NCBI GenBank assembly: GCA_049975365.1 | Contig: JBNGDS010000055.1 | Span: forward strand, 1 to 20,933 | DNA: 20,933 nucleotides | Direction: 5' to 3' | DNA from: DSBG01 sp049975365 | GTDB lineage: Bacteria; Desulfobacterota; Desulfomonilia; UBA1062 | Shown here: piece by piece, positions 16,179 to 20,933 of the stretch | Numbering within the stretch: the stretch's first letter is position 1 | Layout of the letters: the number at the start of each line of letters is the position of its first letter | The notes under the pieces: generated by a model | What the model saw: the letters and a program-made list of their open reading frames with translations, nothing else | Databases searched by the model: none | What the model was told of the DNA's origin: nothing | Program-made: the position numbers and the translations under genes

Positions 16179-17689
16179 TCATTCCTTGTTCGTCTGGCTG
16201 CCTTTCGTTGTTTTCTTCCTGGAGAGAAACACCCTCATTCGGGTGCCCTTGTTTACGGAGCTGTTCACCGTGATGAACCCGCCATGTTCCTCGATGATGA
16301 GATAGACCTTTGAAAGACCGAGTCCGGCACCCCTTACCTTGGAGGTGTAAAAGGGGTTAAAGATGTCCTTGATTTGATCGTGGGGAATTCCCCTCCCGGT
16401 GTCGATAACATCCACGATGAGATAGTGGGGATGGAGACCGACATTTACCACCAGGAGCCCTTTTCCGTCCATGGATTCGCAGGCATTCAGGAACAGATGC
16501 CAGAACGCCTCCACCAGGTAATCGTGATCGGCGACAATCTCCTCAATATCATCCGGCATATTCACCTCGTAGGAGATTCCGCTGAATTTCCCTGTTCCGA
16601 AGGTTTTGATAAGGGCATCGTCAATGACGTCCTCAATGTTCGTCGGTGCGAAATTCGGTCTGTGGATCTTGGTGTAGTTTACGTACTCCTCGATATCCAT
16701 AATCATGGATTCGAGGCGCTTTACGTCTTCGATGATATAATCCACATATATTCTCTGCGCAGAGTCAGGATCTACTGATTTGCTGAGTCTTCGGGAAAAT
16801 CCCCCAAGTGAGGTGAGCGAGTTCCTGATCTCGTGGGCGACGCCTTCGACCACCTTGCCAAGGGAGGCGAGCTTTTCCACATTGATGACCTGCCTCCTCA
16901 TCATCTCGATGTCCGTGAGGTCACGTACCACGAGCACGATGCCACCCGCATACCTCTTGCTCTTCAGGTACGATGCACTGAGCAGGCCNNNNNNNNNNCG
17001 GAAAATATTGTCCCGTCGATCTTCCGGAATGTGTATTCATTCTGGAAGTGATCCTTCCCGCTAGAATAGGCATTCTGAATATCAGTAAAGATATCTACTC
17101 CTGGATCAGGGATGAGAACATCCACTGGTTTGTTCCTCATGTCTTCCAATGACCCCCACAGACGCATCGCCATGCTGTTCATGAACTGGATAGTTCCCTT
17201 GCTGTCAATGGCGACCACGGCCTCTCCCATGGTGTCTGTAATCGTTATCAGCGCATTCTTGTACGCTTCACTGCGTATTTTCTGCCAGGACGTCTCACGA
17301 CGTGCTTCCAGATCCTTCAGGAGTCTGTTCGCCGCATGGACCGCTGAAAAGGGATCGTACGGTTTTGTCAAGTAATCCGATGCCCCTGACTGGAGTGCCC
17401 TGATCGCGTTGGCTTCCATCCCCTGTCCCGTGACAAACACAAGAGCGACATCAGAGCTCATATCCCGCATCCGGACGATGACATCGAGACTGTTTTTCAC
17501 GGGTATGAGTGAATCAACAAAGACAATTTCCGGGGAGTGCTCTTCGAACAATCGAAGCGCCTCCTCACCGGTGAGGGCCTGAAAGACCTTAAAGCCATGC
17601 TCCCGAAAGGCATCTCGTACACGATCATTCACCTCCCGGTTGTCATCGGCGATAAGAACTGTGCTGTGTTTCCGGTCTACATCATCCAT
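16179..17689 (-). CDS. receiver-PAS-histidine kinase, split by an assembly gap
   Basis: A signalling protein of about 500 aa. Residues 8-125 are a CheY-like receiver with acidic pair Asp15/16, phospho-acceptor Asp59, Thr87 and Lys109. A PAS domain follows from about 145 (AVVAIDSKGTIQFMNSMAMRLWG) and is cut near DGTIFS by ten Ns at 16989-16998. It resumes as GLLSASYLKSKRYAGGIVLVVRDLTD, followed by a HisKA domain with H-box VAHEIRNSLTSLGGF and an ATPase domain with N-box HLFLNACESM, DTGRGIP and GAGLGLSK. The halves lie in different frames only because the gap has ten placeholder bases; the real gap must be 2 modulo 3 nucleotides long. The receiver precedes the kinase, suggesting it receives a signal from another kinase. 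It overlaps folK by 8 bp. No membrane segment: cytoplasmic. Cognate partners are not visible. Confidence 0.88.
16989..16998. other. assembly gap (10 N)
   Basis: Ten undetermined bases inside the kinase gene. Reading frames on the two sides agree only if the true gap is 2, 5, 8, 11... nt. By PAS-domain homology (a segment such as GTIFS-xxxx-GLLSA), about 11 nt is likely. The Ns are therefore a fixed-size placeholder or a misjudged length, not a biological frameshift. Confidence 0.97.
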
Positions 17690-18176
17690 GGTGAAACTTC
17701 CATATTCCCACTATGTCGTCATTGCTGAGCGTATTCTTGACCTCAGTGATGGGTCTACCAGATGGAAGTATCAGCAATGGCTCAATCTCTGAGAGCGGAT
17801 CGATCACAAAGGATCTCTGTTCCATCCGCGGGTGAGGTATCGTGAGCCGTCCATTCTGTAAAGATATACCATCGATCATGAGAATATCAATATCCATGGT
17901 TCGCGGCGCATTGGAATACGGCCTCTCTCTTTCGAGAGCATCTTCTACCATCTGGCAGGTATCCAGGAGGGCATAGGGATCTTTCTCAACATGGACCTTG
18001 ATGACCATGTTCAAATAATTTTCCTGGGGATGCTTCACCTCTACGGCTCGTGTTTCATAGACACTCGAGAGCCTGAGAATCATGACACCGTTCCTGGAGA
18101 GATGTTCAAGCGCCGTTCTGAGGTGCACCATCTTCTCCCCGACATTTGATCCAAGTGATAGAAAGGCTCTGCTCAT
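17682..18176 (-). CDS. folK: 2-amino-4-hydroxy-6-hydroxymethyldihydropteridine diphosphokinase
   Basis: A 164-aa cytoplasmic enzyme transferring pyrophosphate from ATP to 6-hydroxymethyl-7,8-dihydropterin in folate biosynthesis. The protein opens with the HPPK signature AFLSLGSNVGEK and has SSVYETRAVEV, ENYLNMVIKV and the substrate-binding segment RPYSNAPRTMDIDILMID, in which the RT-x-D-x-D-I-L motif is intact, then IPHPRMEQRSFVIDPL. Length is normal for a stand-alone FolK. Its start overlaps the FAH gene stop as ATGA and its stop overlaps the kinase start by 8 bp, so translation is likely coupled on both sides. FolB and FolP are not in the window. Confidence 0.95.
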   Translation of the reverse strand: MSRAFLSLGSNVGEKMVHLRTALEHLSRNGVMILRLSSVYETRAVEVKHPQENYLNMVIKVHVEKDPYALLDTCQMVEDALERERPYSNAPRTMDIDILMIDGISLQNGRLTIPHPRMEQRSFVIDPLSEIEPLLILPSGRPITEVKNTLSNDDIVGIWKFHHG

Positions 18177-18916
18177 ACCACCGTGTTTCTCAGGACGCCA
18201 AGTCCTTCAATCTCGATGGAAATCTCATCCCCTCTCTGCATTGGCCCGATCCCGGAAGGCGTGCCTGTTGCGATTATATCTCCTGCATGGAGTGTCATGA
18301 TCGTGGAAATGAATTCCACGAGGTCAAACACGTCGAATATGAGGTTGCCCGTCGTGGAGGACTGACGGAGTTCACCGTTCAAGCGCGATGAGATGGCCAG
18401 ACCATGCGGATCATCGATATCGGTAACAATCCATGGCCCCACCGGGGCAAAGGTATCGAACGACTTGGCCCGTGTCCACTGGCCATCGGAGACCTGAAGG
18501 TCACGTGCGGTCACGTCGTTGAAGCAGGTATACCCGAGGATGTACTCCTGTGCATCTGCTCTGTTCACGAACCTGCAGGTCTTTCCAATCACGACAGCGA
18601 GCTCGGCCTCGTAGTCGACCCTGCTTGAACTGTCTGGATAGATGATCTCGTCATCAGGGCCGATTACACTCGTCGATGGTTTGATGAACAGGATGGGTTC
18701 CTTGGGCAGATCGAGGGAGAGTTCCTTGGCATGATCCCGGTAGTTGAGGCCCACTGCAACAATCTTGGACGGCATGACCGGGGAGAGGATCCTGCTGATC
18801 TCCACCTCCCGCGAAGCCTGACCAGTATCAGGATCCCAGACGGAAAAAGACGTCTCGTCTTCAGTGGCGAACCAGCCTGTGTCCCCGTTAGCGAATCTCG
18901 CCCTACCTACCTTCAT
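18173..18916 (-). CDS. fumarylacetoacetate hydrolase family protein (YcgM/FAHD1-like)
   Basis: A 247-aa cytoplasmic metal-dependent C-C bond hydrolase or decarboxylase. It has the short N-terminal region and the FAH domain from about residue 50: KIVAVGLNYRDHAKEL, EPILFIKPSTSVIGP, the acidic metal-binding strand VDYEAELAVVIGK, YTCFNDVTARDLQ, WTRAKSFDTFAPVGPW and the C-terminal GTPSGIGPMQRGD. This pattern is of the YcgM/FAHD1 group, whose members act as acylpyruvate hydrolases or oxaloacetate decarboxylases, not only as tyrosine-catabolic enzymes. It overlaps dapB by 14 bp and folK by 4 bp. A connection to lysine synthesis could be disposal of oxaloacetate- or pyruvate-type side products, but that is inference. 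Confidence 0.92.
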   Translation of the reverse strand: MKVGRARFANGDTGWFATEDETSFSVWDPDTGQASREVEISRILSPVMPSKIVAVGLNYRDHAKELSLDLPKEPILFIKPSTSVIGPDDEIIYPDSSSRVDYEAELAVVIGKTCRFVNRADAQEYILGYTCFNDVTARDLQVSDGQWTRAKSFDTFAPVGPWIVTDIDDPHGLAISSRLNGELRQSSTTGNLIFDVFDLVEFISTIMTLHAGDIIATGTPSGIGPMQRGDEISIEIEGLGVLRNTVV

Positions 18917-19718
18917 ACTTCAGCCCCAGTACATCATGCATGCTGTAAAGACCTGGCTGTTTGCCAGAAATCCATCGTGCCGCCCTGAGGGCCCCTTGGA
19001 CGAAATTCTGCCGGGTATGCGCCCGATGGGTAATCTCTATACGTTCATTGTTCCCGGCAAACATGACCATGTGATCACCAACAATATCCCCGGCCCGAAG
19101 AGTCTGGATTCCTATCTCTCCGGTGGGACGTTGACCAATGAACCCATGGCGTTCATATCGTGCATGTTCGTCCAGATGAATGCCACGGCCCCGTGCGATG
19201 GCCTGAGCAAGTCCGATGGCGGTCCCTGAAGGAGCATCCTTTTTCATCCTATGGTGCGCCTCAACGATCTCAGCATCGTACGCATCCCCCAGAAGACCTG
19301 AGAGCTCCTCGACAACCCTGAACATCACGTTCACGCCGATGCTCATGTTTGGGGCAAGAACGATAGGTACCACCGAGGCACACTGAGAAATGTTTTCGAT
19401 CTCTTCTTCGGTAAAGCCGGTTGTTCCGGTAACCAGTGCCTTCTTCCGTTTCTGTGCATAAGATGCCGTCGCAAGCGTAACCTGAGGAAATGTGAAATCA
19501 ATAATAACCTCGCTGTCCACAAAGGCCTCTTCTCTGTCCGAGGTAATCAGGACACCCTGCTCCTGGGTACCGGCGCTTACACCGATATCCTGGCCGATGG
19601 CAGAGTGTCCAAGCATCTCAAGACCACCCGTCAAGGTCATATCATCCGCTTCGAGTACTCCCCGTGCAATGAGAGAGCCCATACGCCCTGCTATTCCGAC
19701 AATACCGACGCGAATCAT
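18903..19718 (-). CDS. dapB: 4-hydroxy-tetrahydrodipicolinate reductase
   Basis: A 271-aa NAD(P)H-dependent reductase that converts hydroxy-tetrahydrodipicolinate to tetrahydrodipicolinate in the diaminopimelate/lysine pathway. The nucleotide-binding loop is VGIAGRMGSLI (residues 5-15), followed by the GTTGF loop and the catalytic and substrate segment EAHHRMKKDAPSGTAIGLAQAI with its HH-x3-K-DAPSGTA motif intact. Length is normal. ATG 19718 follows GGGAGGT. It sits 30 bp downstream of dapA, its pathway predecessor, and overlaps the FAH-family gene by 14 bp. Confidence 0.97.
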   Translation of the reverse strand: MIRVGIVGIAGRMGSLIARGVLEADDMTLTGGLEMLGHSAIGQDIGVSAGTQEQGVLITSDREEAFVDSEVIIDFTFPQVTLATASYAQKRKKALVTGTTGFTEEEIENISQCASVVPIVLAPNMSIGVNVMFRVVEELSGLLGDAYDAEIVEAHHRMKKDAPSGTAIGLAQAIARGRGIHLDEHARYERHGFIGQRPTGEIGIQTLRAGDIVGDHMVMFAGNNERIEITHRAHTRQNFVQGALRAARWISGKQPGLYSMHDVLGLKYEGR

Positions 19719-19748
19719 GGGTACCTCCCGTGTGATGCCCGATGCAAG

Positions 19749-20624
19749 CTAGGGAATACAACCGTAGCTCTTCAGGACACCGGCAAGTCTGTTCCTGTTT
19801 GCCTCGGCCATGGTACACAGAGGAAGCTTGAACTCTTCCTTGATTTTTCCCATCATGGCCAGGGCAGTTTTTACCGGGATCGGATTTGTTTCATAGAACA
19901 TGGCCTGATTGATCTCGAGCAGTTCGTAATGAATCTTCACGGCAGAGGAAACATCTCCGGAAAGCCACGCATCGATCATGGATGACACCTTTTCCGGCAT
20001 GACATTCGCGGTCACGGAGATGGCCCCGGTTCCCCCTACACAGAGAATGGGGAGGTTCAGTGCATCCTCACCGGACAGGAGACAGAACTCATCCCGGGTA
20101 TCCCTGGCGATCTGGGTGCACTTTACCAGATCTCCGCTCGCCTCTTTTATCCCCACGATGATATCGATCTTGGAAAGGGCGATGACCGTTTCAACACCCA
20201 TGTTGACCCCGGTCCTCCCGGGAACGTTGTAGAGGATCTGGGGGATATCGCATGCGGCTGCAACTGCGGCATAGTGGTCATAGAGCCCCTTCGGGGTTGG
20301 TTTGTTATAGTACGGGGTGATCAGGAGAGCTGCATCTGCACCGGCACTCTTTGCATGCCTGGTGAGGCGGATTGCCTCATCTGTGGAATTCGAACCGGTT
20401 CCGGCAATGACCGGCACCCTGCCGCCCACCTCATCCACGGTAATATCAATAACCCTCTCGTGCTCCGTGTGTGAAAGGGTGGCAGACTCTCCCGTGGTCC
20501 CGCAGGGCACGATGCCCTTAACGCCGGATGCGACCTGAAAATTTATCAGGGCCCTGAAGGCCTCCTCGTCAATGTTGCCATCTCGAAACGGTGTGACTAT
20601 CGCTACGATTGCTCCTGAAAACAT
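19749..20624 (-). CDS. dapA: 4-hydroxy-tetrahydrodipicolinate synthase
   Basis: A 291-aa TIM-barrel class I aldolase-type enzyme that condenses pyruvate with aspartate semialdehyde, the first committed step to diaminopimelate and lysine. Visible signatures are GTTGESATLSHTEH near residue 43, the catalytic Tyr in ILYNVPGRTGVNM (about 133) and the Schiff-base Lys in IVGIKEASGDLVK (about 161). Length is typical (292 in E. coli). Its ATG follows the purine-rich AGGGAGGACGAGGAG. It starts 16 bp after the lysA stop. No ACT-type regulatory domain is present; lysine feedback, if any, would be through the barrel's allosteric site. Confidence 0.97.
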   Translation of the reverse strand: MFSGAIVAIVTPFRDGNIDEEAFRALINFQVASGVKGIVPCGTTGESATLSHTEHERVIDITVDEVGGRVPVIAGTGSNSTDEAIRLTRHAKSAGADAALLITPYYNKPTPKGLYDHYAAVAAACDIPQILYNVPGRTGVNMGVETVIALSKIDIIVGIKEASGDLVKCTQIARDTRDEFCLLSGEDALNLPILCVGGTGAISVTANVMPEKVSSMIDAWLSGDVSSAVKIHYELLEINQAMFYETNPIPVKTALAMMGKIKEEFKLPLCTMAEANRNRLAGVLKSYGCIP

Positions 20625-20640
20625 CTCCTCGTCCTCCCTG

Positions 20641-20933
20641 TTAGCGTAGTGAATCCGGAATCATCTCTCCGGAGATGAGGTCCTCGTAGGTCTGCCTCTT
20701 TACTATCACAGAATAGCGCCCACCATCCACCATAACCTCGGGAGGCCGTGGTCTGGAATTGTAGTTTGAACTCATGGTAAACCCATAGGCGCCCGCGCTC
20801 ATCACCGCAATCAGGTCTCCCCGCGAAAGGACTGGGAGTTCCCGGTCCTTTGCGAGAAAATCGCTCGATTCGCAGATGGGGCCCACCACATCTGCCTTCT
20901 CCACACCTGAACCCTTCTCCGTCACAGGCCGTA
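20641..20933 (-). CDS. lysA: diaminopimelate decarboxylase, C-terminal part (5' end outside the window)
   Basis: The last 97 or so codons of a PLP-dependent decarboxylase that makes L-lysine from meso-diaminopimelate. The C-terminal barrel carries VVGPICESSDFLAKDREL, where GPICES-D supplies the conserved Cys and Glu of the active site, then the family-typical AGAYGFTMSSNYNSRPRPPEV. The frame remains open to the window edge through RPV; the GTG at 20925 lies inside the conserved domain and is not the true start. It heads the visible part of the operon ahead of dapA. Confidence 0.93.
   Translation of the reverse strand, partial: RPVTEKGSGVEKADVVGPICESSDFLAKDRELPVLSRGDLIAVMSAGAYGFTMSSNYNSRPRPPEVMVDGGRYSVIVKRQTYEDLISGEMIPDSLR

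Overview
The window is a 20.9-kb piece of a draft genome or metagenome bin; it contains a run of ten N bases at 16989-16998. The gene content points to an anaerobic or microaerophilic Gram-negative bacterium, most likely of the Desulfobacterota (former Deltaproteobacteria) type. The pointers are a periplasmic selenocysteine formate dehydrogenase, a ferredoxin-type thioredoxin reductase, a DUF6178-like protein, a single-haem c cytochrome, a TolC/RND envelope pump and a diaminopimelate operon. The lineage is inferred from gene content; no rRNA or marker gene is present to settle it. I saw no mobile element, CRISPR array, tRNA or rRNA.

Left part, plus strand (1-9020). A TetR regulator (118-744) starts a tightly packed tripartite efflux operon: TolC-like outer-membrane channel (731-2104), lipoprotein membrane-fusion subunit (2113-3228) and RND permease (3232-6336). 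Junctions are a 14-bp overlap, an 8-bp gap and a 3-bp gap, so regulator and pump are probably one transcript. Three GAAT/ATTC-type dyads ahead of the regulator are a candidate operator. A 550-aa DUF6178-like protein of unknown function follows (6380-8032), then a small exported c-type cytochrome (8119-8424) and a PilZ-domain protein (8712-9020), whose leader can be drawn as a pseudoknot.

Middle part, minus strand (14386 down to 9053). A formate dehydrogenase-N type operon encodes the Tat-exported molybdoenzyme subunit fdnG (14386-11312, read through an in-frame UGA as selenocysteine, with a good SECIS hairpin), the four-cluster iron-sulfur subunit (11308-10514) and the cytochrome b subunit (10530-9886). 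A strong hairpin (9848-9878) closes the operon. Beyond it a separate promoter drives a two-gene thiol-redox unit: a glutaredoxin-like protein (9639-9385) overlapping a ferredoxin:thioredoxin reductase catalytic-chain homologue (9388-9053). The 345-bp region upstream of fdnG holds a 10-bp direct repeat and a promoter for a divergent small membrane protein (14732-14935).

Right part, minus strand (20933 down to 14978). A compact housekeeping operon runs lysA (5' end outside the window), dapA, dapB, a fumarylacetoacetate-hydrolase family enzyme, folK, a receiver-PAS-histidine kinase, a lytic transglycosylase and pgsA, with most neighbours overlapping by 4-14 bp. It joins lysine/peptidoglycan precursor synthesis, folate synthesis, wall remodelling and phospholipid synthesis with one signalling protein. 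The N gap lies inside the kinase gene and artificially splits it.

No wholly new system is evident. The points most worth a second look are the UGA-containing fdnG with its SECIS, the gap-split kinase, the pseudoknot-like PilZ leader, the Grx-FTR pair and the DUF6178-like protein.
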